Positions 17,576 to 26,562 of a stretch of DNA of 57,916 nt are shown in pieces. Both the position numbers and the translations under genes were made by a program. Position 1 is the first letter of the stretch. The number at the start of each line of letters is the position of its first letter. Under the pieces are notes generated by a model that saw nothing but the letters and a program-made list of their open reading frames with translations, was not told where the DNA came from and ran no database searches. Origin of the DNA: Methanocalculus taiwanensis (GTDB taxonomy: Archaea; Halobacteriota; Methanomicrobia; Methanomicrobiales; Methanocorpusculaceae); NCBI RefSeq assembly GCF_024372745.1, contig NZ_VOTZ01000016.1:1-57916 (forward strand), in the 5' to 3' direction.

Positions 17576-18111
17576 AATATGATGTATTATTCTCGGGATT
17601 CGGCGGACAGGGGATCATCCTGTCCGCCGTTGTCCTCGGTCGTGCAGCAGCGATGTACGATGGGAAATACGCCGTCCAGTCCCAGAGCTATGGGCCTGAG
17701 GCGCGGGGCGGTGCATCCTCAAGTACTGTGATCATCAGCGACGATCCGATCCAGTACCCAAAAGTCCTCGAACCGACTGTCTATGTGATCATGTCTGAAG
17801 CAGGCTTTCAGAAGTTTGGCGCAGGAGCACCGAAGTCTGCCCTGATGCTGATAGACTCGGGGCTTGTCCAGTCGCGTCCGCAGTGCAGGTGTATTGAGAT
17901 ACCCGCAACCATGAAGGCAAAAGAGGTACTTGGCAAACCGATCGTCGCCAATATTGTCATGCTCGGGGCGCTTGTCTCTGTAACCGGGATCGTTGGTTTC
18001 GAAGCGATGGAGAAAGCGGTTCTTGACAGCGTTCCAAAAGGCACCGAAGAGCTTAACATAAGGGCGCTTGAGCTTGGGCAGGATATCGCACAGAAAGGAG
18101 GAGATGCATGA
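17572..18111 (+). CDS. korC: 2-oxoglutarate:ferredoxin oxidoreductase, gamma subunit
   Basis: 179 residues starting MKYDVLFSGFGGQGIILSAV. The GFGGQGI motif and SYGPEARGGASSS are the marks of the gamma domain of keto-acid ferredoxin oxidoreductases. ATGA overlaps on both sides couple it to korB and sucC, so energy-yielding or consuming steps around succinyl-CoA are expressed as one unit. Confidence 0.95.
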   Translation: MKYDVLFSGFGGQGIILSAVVLGRAAAMYDGKYAVQSQSYGPEARGGASSSTVIISDDPIQYPKVLEPTVYVIMSEAGFQKFGAGAPKSALMLIDSGLVQSRPQCRCIEIPATMKAKEVLGKPIVANIVMLGALVSVTGIVGFEAMEKAVLDSVPKGTEELNIRALELGQDIAQKGGDA

Positions 18112-19196
18112 AACTGCTTGAATATGAAGCGAAAAAGGTATTTTCAACATATAAAATCCCAATTCCGGCAAGTACCCTGATCACCAGTGTCGGTGAGGCA
18201 GCAGATGCCTGTAAAAAAATCGGCGGATCGGTAGTACTGAAAGCACAGGTCGATGTTGGGGGGAGAGGTAAAGCTGGCGGTATCCTGATGGCAACAGCTG
18301 ATGATGCTGAAACCGTTGCCAATGATCTCTTTACCAGGAAGATCAAAGACCTGACCGTAAAGGAGGTGCTTGTTGAAGAGCGTCTCTCTATTCAGAAAGA
18401 ATATTTCGTCTCAATAGCAATTGACCGGAGCAGCCGGTCTCCTGTGATTCTCTTTGCTGAAGCCGGGGGTGTTGAGATCGAGGCAACCGCCGGGGAGAGA
18501 CCTGATGCGGTCAGAAGCGCCCGTGTATCGCCACTATTTGATGAGGTTCCAGGTTTTATCCTGAGGTATCTAACACGTGGATGCGAAAAGGAGATCATCC
18601 CTGTTATATCTGCTCTCTATCGTGCCTTCCGTGAAAAAGATGCACTTCTTGCTGAGATCAATCCGCTTGTCATCACTCCGTCAGGTGTTATTGCAGCCGA
18701 TGCAAAACTAATAATCGATGATAACGCACTTGCCAGGCAGGGGATCACCGAGAACCGTGACCTGACCGAACGCGAGGCAGAGGCCGAGGCACATGGCTTC
18801 TCATATGTCGAGCTGAACGGGTCGATCGGAGTCATCGGCAATGGTGCGGGCCTCACAATGGCAACCCTTGATCTTATTGCCCATCATAAGGGTGCTGCAG
18901 CAAACTTCCTCGATGTCGGGGGTGGTGCAGGATCTGAGCGGGTTATGTATGCTGTACGGCTGGTTGCGTCGGTTCCTGATGTGAAGGTGATAATCGTCAA
19001 TCTTCTCGGCGGGATCACCCGGTGTGATGAGGTTGCCCGAGGAATAATTGCAGCAGGTGTCTCCCAGCAGGTGATCGTCCGGCTAGCCGGAACAAACGAG
19101 GCAGAAGGGCGTGCTCTCCTTGAGGGTGCAGGGTACAGGATGCTTGATACGATGGAAGCAGCAGTTGCTGCTGCTGTTCTGGAGGCATCATCATGA
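18108..19196 (+). CDS. sucC: Succinate--CoA ligase, beta subunit
   Basis: 362 residues with an N-terminal ATP-grasp domain (GGRGKAGGILMA near residues 50-61) and a C-terminal CoA-ligase domain with FLDVGGGAGSERV near residue 267. It activates succinate to succinyl-CoA together with SucD. Slightly shorter than the bacterial protein (about 388), normal for archaea. Confidence 0.95.
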   Translation: MKLLEYEAKKVFSTYKIPIPASTLITSVGEAADACKKIGGSVVLKAQVDVGGRGKAGGILMATADDAETVANDLFTRKIKDLTVKEVLVEERLSIQKEYFVSIAIDRSSRSPVILFAEAGGVEIEATAGERPDAVRSARVSPLFDEVPGFILRYLTRGCEKEIIPVISALYRAFREKDALLAEINPLVITPSGVIAADAKLIIDDNALARQGITENRDLTEREAEAEAHGFSYVELNGSIGVIGNGAGLTMATLDLIAHHKGAAANFLDVGGGAGSERVMYAVRLVASVPDVKVIIVNLLGGITRCDEVARGIIAAGVSQQVIVRLAGTNEAEGRALLEGAGYRMLDTMEAAVAAAVLEASS

Positions 19197-20068
19197 TCTA
19201 CTGTGATAAACAAACACGGATCCTTGTGCAGGGTGCAACCGGAAACCAGGGTGCCTTCCATATCGATCTGATGAACCGGTATGCACAATCTGTCAGCGGT
19301 GCGGGCGTGGTTGCCGGAGTGACTCCGGGGAAAGGCGGCAGGGAGGTCCATGGTGTCCCGGTTTATGATACCGTCCGTGAAGCGGTTGCCATACATGATA
19401 CCGAGGCATCAGTCATCTTCGTTCCGGCGGGTGCTGCGGCAGACTCTATCATGGAGGCAGCTGATGCCGGGATTAAGACGATTGTTACGATCACCGAGCA
19501 TATACCTGTACATGATGTGATGCGTGCTATCGCCTATGCCCGATCCTGCGGTTCAGCTGTCATCGGGCCAAATTGTCCGGGATTGCTCTCTCCCGGCGAA
19601 TGCAGGCTTGGCATCATGCCATCCCCTCTCTTCATGCGGGGGCCGGTTGGGGTGATATCACGGAGCGGTACGCTCACCTATGAGGTTGTGGATGAACTCA
19701 CCCGGGCCGGGATCGGGCAGAGCACGGTTGTTGGGATCGGAGGTGATCCTGTGATTGGCGAGACCTTTGTTGATTGTATCCGGAGATTCAGCGAAGATTC
19801 TTATACAAAGGCTGTTATCCTTATCGGTGAGGTCGGCGGCGCCCTTGAGATAGATGGTGCAGAAGCCGCACTCTCACTGGATCTCCCGATTGTTGCGTAC
19901 ATTGCAGGTGTCTCTGCACCTAAGGAGAAACGGATGGGTCATGCCGGTGCAATCATCGAAGGTGGTGAAGGGGATGCGGCATCGAAGATCGAACGTTTGA
20001 AGGCGATGGGGGTCACGGTTGCAACACGCCCCTCAGAACTTCCGGCATATATCAGCACCCTGTTATGA
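19193..20068 (+). CDS. sucD: Succinate--CoA ligase, alpha subunit
   Basis: 291 residues. The CoA-binding Rossmann segment is VQGATGNQGAFH near residue 13, the canonical GPNCPG occurs near residue 123, and the phosphohistidine is in RMGHAGAIIEGG near residue 247. It pairs with SucC. It overlaps dacZ by four bases (ATGA). Confidence 0.96.
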   Translation: MIYCDKQTRILVQGATGNQGAFHIDLMNRYAQSVSGAGVVAGVTPGKGGREVHGVPVYDTVREAVAIHDTEASVIFVPAGAAADSIMEAADAGIKTIVTITEHIPVHDVMRAIAYARSCGSAVIGPNCPGLLSPGECRLGIMPSPLFMRGPVGVISRSGTLTYEVVDELTRAGIGQSTVVGIGGDPVIGETFVDCIRRFSEDSYTKAVILIGEVGGALEIDGAEAALSLDLPIVAYIAGVSAPKEKRMGHAGAIIEGGEGDAASKIERLKAMGVTVATRPSELPAYISTLL

Positions 20069-20871
20069 GCATAAGTAAAGAAGAAGTGTTAATGGCAGCA
20101 GCCGCGGATCTTGCACGTTCAGTGGATGCAATAGCGATACTATCATTCCTTGACTCCATGCCGATGGAGACGGATATCCCTGTCATCTGGGTAAAGGAGC
20201 ACCAGCCGGATCTGATGATTAAAAAGAGTATGCAGGAGCTCCTCCTCTTCTGTGAGCATCACATACTGGATGCAGTTGTTCAGTATCATCTCAGAACCGA
20301 GGTGTCTCAGGGGAAGATCATCGGAGTATTTCCATTTGCAATTCTTATCTATGATGTAGGGGAGGGGCGGGACTACCTCGATCTTGCTAGTTATGCCGAT
20401 ATTGTCACTCCTGACATCCTCCACTCCGCGCTTGCACTTGCCCTTGAGATTGCACATGAAGGAAGGGAGGGTAGAAACATCGGAACCGCTTTTATTATTG
20501 GCGACGGCTCATCACTGCTTGCCCGATCACATCAGGCAATCCTCAATCCCTATGCAGGCCACCCCCTCTCTGTCTGTGATATCAGGAACCGGGAAAACTG
20601 GGAGAGTGTCAAAGAATTTGCTCAGCTTGATGGCGTCTTCATCATCACAAAAGATGGATACATCACTGCTGCCGGCAGATATATCGATGCGGATTCACGA
20701 GGAGTGAGCCTGCCATCGGGGCTTGGGGGGCGGCATATGGCGACTGCTGCGATTACCCGGGAGATTCCTGCTGTCGGGATCACCGTGTCCGAGAGCGGCG
20801 GTCTTGTCCGGGTTTTCCGGGACGGCGTATGCAGGCTCACGCTGAGGTCTGAGGTGGCGCTGACCAGATGA
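20065..20871 (+). CDS. dacZ: Diadenylate cyclase, DacZ type (c-di-AMP synthase)
   Basis: 268 residues. The last 130 residues are a DisA_N domain: LDGVFIITKDGYITAAGRYI corresponds to the DGA region and GLGGRHMATAAIT to the RHR region. The first 130 residues match the archaeal extension rather than the bacterial DisA helix-hairpin-helix part. Two molecules of ATP are condensed to c-di-AMP, an osmotic and potassium signal in archaea. Two motif positions differ from the textbook forms (DGV for DGA, RHM for RHR); whether this is lineage-typical I cannot check. Translationally coupled to sucD. Confidence 0.85.
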   Translation: MSISKEEVLMAAAADLARSVDAIAILSFLDSMPMETDIPVIWVKEHQPDLMIKKSMQELLLFCEHHILDAVVQYHLRTEVSQGKIIGVFPFAILIYDVGEGRDYLDLASYADIVTPDILHSALALALEIAHEGREGRNIGTAFIIGDGSSLLARSHQAILNPYAGHPLSVCDIRNRENWESVKEFAQLDGVFIITKDGYITAAGRYIDADSRGVSLPSGLGGRHMATAAITREIPAVGITVSESGGLVRVFRDGVCRLTLRSEVALTR

Positions 20872-20931
20872 ACACTGTTAAATCAAATCCGGTCTTTTTT
20901 ATGTACTAATAGTATTCGATTGAGGGTCCTC

Positions 20932-22137
20932 ATGAAACGCACTATAAACGTCGAATCACTGCGGCAGATGCCGATTGAAGAACAGGCTATTGAACTCGTC
21001 GAACGCAAATGCATCGGGCACCCGGACAGTATTGCTGATGGTGTGGCAGAGGCAATCAGCCGTGCGCTCTGCTGTGAATATGAAGATCAGTGCGATGCTG
21101 TCCTCCACCACAACACCGATCAGGGTGAAGTTGTTGCGGGGGCCTCACTACCATCATTTGGGGGGGGTAAGATTGTCCGTCCGATTTACCTGCTCCTGAC
21201 GGGAAGAGCAACAAAATGTTTCGAGGGGAAGGTTATTCCAACCGATGCAACAGCAGTTGAGGCAGCGAGGGATTACCTCAAAGAGACCCTTCCTACCCTG
21301 AATATGGAACGGGATATTATTGTTGACTGCCGTATGGGTGACGGATCAACCGATCTCTGTGATGTCTTCAGAACATGCGGAGGTAATACAGTACCCCGTG
21401 CAAACGACACTTCATTTGGTGTCGGACATGCACCATTTTCTGAAGTTGAACAGATTATCCTTGCTATGGATGAGGAGATCAGCACACGCCTTCGTCCGAA
21501 AAATCCGATTATCGGCTATGATCTCAAGATTATGGGTCTTCGCCATGGAGATCAGATGACTTACACCATCGCCTCGGCGATGGTTGACCGGTACTGCTCA
21601 TCCATCGATGATTACGTCGAGGCAACCGAGTTCATGAAGGAAGAACTTACTACTCTTGCCAGACGCTTTACTCAGCGGAAAGTCTCTGTTGAAGTGAACA
21701 CTGCAGATGATATCAAGAATGAGAGTCTTTTTTTGACTGTCAACGGTACTTCTGCCGAGATGGGAGACGATGGTTCTGTCGGGCGAGGAAACCGTGTGAA
21801 TGGCCTGATCACCCCGAACCGGCCGATGAGTATGGAAGCTGCAAGCGGAAAGAACCCGATCAATCATATCGGCAAGATCTACAATCTCCTATCAACGGAG
21901 ATCGCACAGGAGGCATGTGGAAAAGTTGATGGTATTACCGAGATGTATGTCCGTCTCCTCTCCCAGATCGGACATCCGATCGATTATCCTCTGGTTGCGA
22001 GCGTCCAGATCATCCCCGAAACGGGAGCGGATTTTGGCAGCATCTCCCGTGACGTAGAAGAGATCGTCAATAACCGGCTTGCGAATATTTCAACTATCAC
22101 CGAGAGGGTCATAAAAGGTGAGCTCAAGACCTTCTGA
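20932..22137 (+). CDS. mat: S-adenosylmethionine synthetase, archaeal type
   Basis: 401 residues from ATG 20932, preceded by a GAGGG ribosome site; a TTG at 20920 is an alternative. [20 protein letters not shown] near residues 27-46 and [12 protein letters not shown] are signatures of the archaeal methionine adenosyltransferase, which is only distantly related to bacterial MetK. It makes SAM, needed here by the radical SAM proteins and methyltransferases. Confidence 0.96.
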   Translation: MKRTINVESLRQMPIEEQAIELVERKCIGHPDSIADGVAEAISRALCCEYEDQCDAVLHHNTDQGEVVAGASLPSFGGGKIVRPIYLLLTGRATKCFEGKVIPTDATAVEAARDYLKETLPTLNMERDIIVDCRMGDGSTDLCDVFRTCGGNTVPRANDTSFGVGHAPFSEVEQIILAMDEEISTRLRPKNPIIGYDLKIMGLRHGDQMTYTIASAMVDRYCSSIDDYVEATEFMKEELTTLARRFTQRKVSVEVNTADDIKNESLFLTVNGTSAEMGDDGSVGRGNRVNGLITPNRPMSMEAASGKNPINHIGKIYNLLSTEIAQEACGKVDGITEMYVRLLSQIGHPIDYPLVASVQIIPETGADFGSISRDVEEIVNNRLANISTITERVIKGELKTF

Positions 22138-22996
22138 TCTGATTCGTCTGGCAATCCCGAATAAAGGAAGGATAGCAGAACCGATTGCCGCTCTCATCGA
22201 GAAGAGCGGGCTTCATATCAATACCGCAGGGGATCGACGGCTGATCGCGAAAACGGTCGATCCTCATGTGGAGATCCTCTATGTCCGCCCAATCGATATT
22301 CCTGAATATGTTGCACAGGGTGTTGCCGATATCGGAATCACCGGTCTTGATATGGTGGCAGAACGCGGATCAGATGTTCTTGAACTGCTTGATCTGAAGA
22401 TTGGGCATGCACGTCTTGTTGCAGCAGTTCCTGAAGATTCGGGATGCCTGGATATTGGGGATCTTGCAGGGGGCAGGATTGCGACCGAGTTTCCGGGTAT
22501 CACCCGTTCTTATTTTCGAGAACATGGTGTTGATATTTCTATCGTCTCTGTTTCAGGAGCCTGCGAGGCAGCACCCCAGCTTGGCATAGCAGATGCAATC
22601 GTGGATCTGACCAGCTCCGGGACCACGCTCAAAACAAACCACCTCAGGATCGTTGCAGATGTTTTTGAAAGCTCCACCTGGCTTATTGCAAACAAAGTAT
22701 CTTTCAGTGGGCATCGGGAGAAGATCGATGAGATCGTTCTTGCACTAGAGAGTGTGATCCGGGCAAAAGGCCAGTGCTACCTGATGATGAATGTCAGCCG
22801 GGATCGCCTTGATGAGGTGAGATCAATCCTTCCTGGCCTATCCGGCCCTACTGTGATGGAGGTTGCCTCTGATCAGAACCTGGTTGCGGTTCATGTGGTC
22901 GTCTCTGAAGAGCGGGTTTACCAGCTGATTAACATGGTGAAGCGTGCCGGTGCAAAGGATATTCTGGTGATGGATGTCCAGCGAATGATTCCGTGA
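22118..22996 (+). CDS. hisG: ATP phosphoribosyltransferase, long form
   Basis: 292 residues from a GTG start at 22118 inside the end of the mat gene (20-base overlap). [15 protein letters not shown] opens the catalytic domain, [18 protein letters not shown] is near residue 68, and the last 75 residues form the HisG_C regulatory domain that binds histidine. First step of histidine synthesis. The overlap links mat, hisG, hisA and hisB in one operon. Confidence 0.95.
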   Translation: MSSRPSDLIRLAIPNKGRIAEPIAALIEKSGLHINTAGDRRLIAKTVDPHVEILYVRPIDIPEYVAQGVADIGITGLDMVAERGSDVLELLDLKIGHARLVAAVPEDSGCLDIGDLAGGRIATEFPGITRSYFREHGVDISIVSVSGACEAAPQLGIADAIVDLTSSGTTLKTNHLRIVADVFESSTWLIANKVSFSGHREKIDEIVLALESVIRAKGQCYLMMNVSRDRLDEVRSILPGLSGPTVMEVASDQNLVAVHVVVSEERVYQLINMVKRAGAKDILVMDVQRMIP

Positions 22997-23712
22997 TTAT
23001 TATGGAGATTTTTCCTGCTGTAGATATCCTCGGGGGAAGATGTGTCCAGCTAGTCCAGGGCAGGAGGGAAACTGCTCATGCATATGGCCCTCCGCTCTCC
23101 TCCGCTCTCAGATGGATTGATGAGGGTGCAACAGCACTGCATATCGTCAATCTCGATGGCGCTTTTGGAAGTGCGGGAGCCAATGTGGAGATTATCCGCG
23201 AGCTCATCAGGGAGACAGATGTCTTTCTCCAACTTGGAGGTGGTATACGAACCGAGTCGGATGCAGCCGGATGGCTTGCACTGGGCATCGAGCGTGTCAT
23301 TATCGGAACGGCAGCAGCAGAAGATCCATCTATTGTCAGGCGGCTTTCAGAGGAACATGGAAGCGATCGGATCATGGCTGGGGTGGATGCCCGTGGCGGA
23401 GAGATCGCCATCCATGGGTGGGAGAAGACTGCCGGTGATGCTTCTGCCTGGGCAGAACGGTTTGAAGAGGAGGGTGCAGGTTCCCTCCTTTTCACCAATG
23501 TCGATGTGGAAGGGCTGTGTAAGGGAATCGCCGTTGATCCGATACAAAGGGTTATGAATGCGGTAAACTGCCCTGTAGTCGTCTCTGGGGGGGTCTCAAG
23601 TATAACAGATTTGAGAATACTTCGGGAACTGGGTGTGGCAGGGGCTGTTCTCGGATCAGCTCTCTATAATGGGATGCTCTCGTTCCCTGTGGTTATGGAG
23701 GCGATGAAATGA
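22993..23712 (+). CDS. hisA: ProFAR isomerase (HisA)
   Basis: 239 residues of a TIM barrel. [15 protein letters not shown] holds the N-terminal catalytic Asp and [13 protein letters not shown], with later GGIRTESD and VSGGVSS, the two phosphate sites. The GTG at 22993 overlaps the hisG stop (GTGA); the ATG at 23002 is an equally possible start. It opens the ring in the fourth step of histidine synthesis. Confidence 0.95.
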   Translation: MIIMEIFPAVDILGGRCVQLVQGRRETAHAYGPPLSSALRWIDEGATALHIVNLDGAFGSAGANVEIIRELIRETDVFLQLGGGIRTESDAAGWLALGIERVIIGTAAAEDPSIVRRLSEEHGSDRIMAGVDARGGEIAIHGWEKTAGDASAWAERFEEEGAGSLLFTNVDVEGLCKGIAVDPIQRVMNAVNCPVVVSGGVSSITDLRILRELGVAGAVLGSALYNGMLSFPVVMEAMK

Positions 23713-24287
23713 GACGGTCAGATGTTAATCGTGAGACGAAAGAAACGCGAATAACAATCAGCTTTGATCCCGATGGCGGATCCCAGCGGATCCATACGAC
23801 AATTCCTTTCCTGGATCATATGCTCGATTCATTTGGGAGGCATGGGCGATTTGGCCTTATGGTATCGGCAGAAGGCGATACTCAGATAGATCCCCATCAT
23901 ACTGTTGAAGATGTGGGAATTGTCCTTGGGATGGCGATCAAAGAGTCGATCGGAGATGGCAGGGGGATAAACCGGTTTGCAGATGCTGTCATACCGATGG
24001 ACGAGGCCCGTGCAGAGGTGGCGCTTGATTGCGGCGGACGGGGTTATCTCGTCTTTGAAGGTGCATTTGCAGGCAGGGAGACCGGGGGCATTCCAAATGA
24101 TCTCTTTGAACATTTCTTCTCCTCACTTGTTCACCAGGCAGGTATCACTGCCCATATCAGGTTTTGCGGGAGATCAGATCACCATATCTGTGAATCAATC
24201 TTCAAGGCGTTTGGGATTACCCTGCAAGAGGCATTAAAGAAGAGTGATGACGAATCAGGTATTCGAAGTACAAAAGGTCGTTTTTAA
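23709..24287 (+). CDS. hisB: Imidazoleglycerol-phosphate dehydratase
   Basis: 192 residues with the two manganese motifs [14 protein letters not shown] (near residue 61) and [13 protein letters not shown] (near residue 157), and [13 protein letters not shown] near residue 36. Monofunctional form without a phosphatase domain, as expected in archaea. Last gene of the mat-hisGAB operon; it converges on the histone gene. Confidence 0.96.
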   Translation: MRRSDVNRETKETRITISFDPDGGSQRIHTTIPFLDHMLDSFGRHGRFGLMVSAEGDTQIDPHHTVEDVGIVLGMAIKESIGDGRGINRFADAVIPMDEARAEVALDCGGRGYLVFEGAFAGRETGGIPNDLFEHFFSSLVHQAGITAHIRFCGRSDHHICESIFKAFGITLQEALKKSDDESGIRSTKGRF

Positions 24288-24304
24288 TTGAAAAGAGGGG
24301 AGTT

Positions 24305-24514
24305 TCAAGCCTCGCTCTTTGCAGCGAGTTCGATGTCTTCCTCTTTGATCGTCTTTCTGCCAGCGTGAAGGGCGTACTGGTTTGCCTTCTTGGTGAGTTC
24401 GGCGATGTATGCTTCTGCTTTGGCAACAAGTGCCTCTGCTGCATCACTGCCGACGCGTTCTGCACCATTCTTCTTTGCAATTCTTACTACAGCTGCAATT
24501 GGTAGGTCTGCCAT
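24305..24514 (-). CDS. Archaeal histone
   Basis: 69 residues starting MADLPIAAVVRIAKKNGAER, a single histone fold of the HMf family: helix 1, a long helix 2 from AAEALVAKAEAYIAELTKKANQYALHAG, and helix 3 from IKEEDIELAAKS. The RKT before helix 3 is the conserved DNA-contact loop. No N- or C-terminal tail. A GGTGGT ribosome site precedes the ATG and a textbook promoter lies upstream. Confidence 0.96.
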   Translation of the reverse strand: MADLPIAAVVRIAKKNGAERVGSDAAEALVAKAEAYIAELTKKANQYALHAGRKTIKEEDIELAAKSEA

Positions 24515-24548
24515 GTAATTACCACCATTGAAAGAGTATATTGTTAAA

Positions 24549-24563
24549 TATTTATAGCTTTCG
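24549..24563 (-). promoter_or_regulatory. BRE and TATA box of the histone gene
   Basis: Reading the minus strand, CGAAAGC (the BRE, 24563-24557) is followed directly by TATAAATA (24556-24549). The ATG is 35 bases beyond the end of the box, so transcription should start near 24524, leaving a leader of about 10 bases that includes the GGTGGT site. This is the clearest core promoter in the window. Confidence 0.8.
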
Positions 24564-24692
24564 TATATTCCGCCCTTTTTTCCCTTCCAATTACCTGTTT
24601 CTCGATGGTGAAGGGTTATTGATAATTTGAGCCTTTTGTTGAAAAATAAGAGTAATTTAGCCTTTTATTTGATATCTGTGTTCATATGGGAT

Positions 24693-25448
24693 TTATTTGT
24701 TTTTTACCAACGATGCAGCGAGCCGGAGGGCATTCCCGTAATTAACAGATGCGCGCGAAGTATCGACGAACGTTACATCGATATTTACGACAGGTGCGCC
24801 ATGTGATCCTCCCAAACCGAGAAGGACGAGTGTCCTGAAGATGAGATTGCCGGAGATACCATCCGGGGCAATCACGATACCGTACTTCCGGGCAGCGTCC
24901 TCAATCAGGATCTCTGAATGAACTCCTCCGGTAAGCCTTGCAAGCAGCTCTGCCTCTGCGAGGCTTCGATCGACATTCACATTTCTCCCGATATCTCCGA
25001 GACGGCCCCCCGAAAGGATTCCGATCGTTGTGTCGATCCCGATCCGTTCTGCGAGTTCCTGAGCATTCCTGGCAAGCTTCAATTTATCTCCGATGGTCCA
25101 CCCCTCATCAATTCCTACCGGAGTGAGCAGAAACTTCCTCTTCTTGGGTGTTTCGAGCACTGCAATCCGCTCAAGATGGTTGACTGAGGCAGCCTCACGG
25201 AGATACCTGAGTGTGGTTCCGGATGGAAGCGTCCCCCGGACCGCTCCGTCGATTGTTCCACTCAGAAGGGCGTCGATAAGCGCTTTTGCAGGATCTGGTG
25301 ATATGTGGTACTGGAGGCCATCGCCGGCACTCACATGTGTCCCATCCGGCGCATAGATTACGACGAAAATCTCGTCTGATACAGCTTCCCGGGCTGCCTC
25401 TACGACTTTGTTGATATCTTCAAAAGCCCCTATTCCGATTTTTCTCAT
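24693..25448 (-). CDS. mtxX: Methanogenesis marker protein 4 (MtxX family)
   Basis: 251 residues from the ATG at 25448, which overlaps the mmp2 stop by four bases. The fold is that of phosphate acetyl/butyryl transferases, with ILSGGRLGDIGRNVNVDRS mid-protein and VIAPDGISGNLIFRTLVLLG near residue 200. This is the family called methanogenesis marker 4, or MtxX after its link with methyltransferase genes; its reaction is not established. Coupling to mmp2 suggests a shared role in methanogens. Confidence 0.85.
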   Translation of the reverse strand: MRKIGIGAFEDINKVVEAAREAVSDEIFVVIYAPDGTHVSAGDGLQYHISPDPAKALIDALLSGTIDGAVRGTLPSGTTLRYLREAASVNHLERIAVLETPKKRKFLLTPVGIDEGWTIGDKLKLARNAQELAERIGIDTTIGILSGGRLGDIGRNVNVDRSLAEAELLARLTGGVHSEILIEDAARKYGIVIAPDGISGNLIFRTLVLLGLGGSHGAPVVNIDVTFVDTSRASVNYGNALRLAASLVKNK

Positions 25449-26449
25449 AATGACTGGCACCAGTCTCTGGATCCCAGAATTCCGTCAAGAGAGAAGTCAA
25501 AGACCTCTGAGCTATTTCCCTGATAGGTGATGGTGAGTTCTTTTGTTGTGTTGATGGTTCCGATGACCCGGGCTGCCATTCCTACATCACGAAACAGCCT
25601 GCATACCTCATCGACATGGTTCTGGTTCGCAGTCAGTATAAAGCCCATTCCGGGGTACATGCGTACCCAGTGTTCGAATGTAATCCCGTGTGCTGCAAGA
25701 TCCGGCATCGGTATTGCATGGAGATCAATGACCGCTCCCTTTCTGCTTACCTCAAGGAGCATCCCAAGGGTCCCGATGATGCCGGGATTCGATATATCCT
25801 TGGCTGAAGTAACAAGATGCCCCTCTCCAAGTGTTTTCATCACTTTTACCTGTGCTCTGAGGGTTGCTCCGTCTTTCATCGTAACAGAGTCCCAGTTCAT
25901 TGCACAGGATGGATGGACGCGCCCATTGAGGTCGATGGCCGCAATCACCGCATCGCCATCTTCTGCTCTGTCACTGTAAATGATCGAATCCAGGGTTGCA
26001 GATCCGAGAACCGCGACATCAATCACATTATATGGGGTATGTGGATGGAGATGCCCGCCGACGATCGGTACGCCAAAGCGGCTCGCTGCATCTGCCATTC
26101 CCCGTGTCACCTCATGCATCAGTTCCTCGTCAGTAAAGGAGAGGATATCAACAAGGGCGAGGGCATCACCTCCCATTGCAGCAATATCGTGAATGTTCAC
26201 GAGGACAGCGCAGAAACCCGACCAGTATGGATCTGCCTCCATCAGTTTGTTCCAGATACCATCTGCGGCAAGGAGGAGGGCATCATCTCCTTTACGGATG
26301 ACGGCTGCATCCTCACCAAACGATGCCACAACATCCGGAGAATCAAGATGTAGAGAGCGGATTATCTCGCCGATAGCATGTTTTCTGGTCACGCCCTCGT
26401 ATTCCCTCACCGCAGTTGCTACTGATTGACTGGAGCAGTTCTTCACCAC
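25445..26449 (-). CDS. Methanogenesis marker protein 2 (AIR synthase-like)
   Basis: About 334 residues of the PurM/HypE/ThiL superfamily: GEDAAVIRKGDDALLLAADGIW near residue 46 and VNIHDIAAMGGDALAL near residue 85 form the ATP and dimer motifs. This is the methanogen-only AIR synthase-related group (marker 2), reaction unknown. No ATG is near the 5' end. I chose the GTG at 26449, which has GGTG seven bases before it and lies about 25 bases from an AATATAG box; a TTG at 26473 is the longest option. Confidence 0.83.
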   Translation of the reverse strand: MVKNCSSQSVATAVREYEGVTRKHAIGEIIRSLHLDSPDVVASFGEDAAVIRKGDDALLLAADGIWNKLMEADPYWSGFCAVLVNIHDIAAMGGDALALVDILSFTDEELMHEVTRGMADAASRFGVPIVGGHLHPHTPYNVIDVAVLGSATLDSIIYSDRAEDGDAVIAAIDLNGRVHPSCAMNWDSVTMKDGATLRAQVKVMKTLGEGHLVTSAKDISNPGIIGTLGMLLEVSRKGAVIDLHAIPMPDLAAHGITFEHWVRMYPGMGFILTANQNHVDEVCRLFRDVGMAARVIGTINTTKELTITYQGNSSEVFDFSLDGILGSRDWCQSL

Positions 26450-26562
26450 AATAAACACCAATATCGATTGCAACTATATTTTTGCCTCATCTGAGATAAT
26501 GTATTTGTTCTGCGTATTGATCCCGGAACCTATTTTCTTCTCGGAAGCTGAATAGATCAGAT

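Noticed and set aside
22118-24287. A gap in the histidine operon (missing hisC, hisF, hisH) read as degradation.
   Set aside because: Histidine genes are usually scattered in methanogens, and the three present are intact with correct motifs; the others may lie elsewhere.
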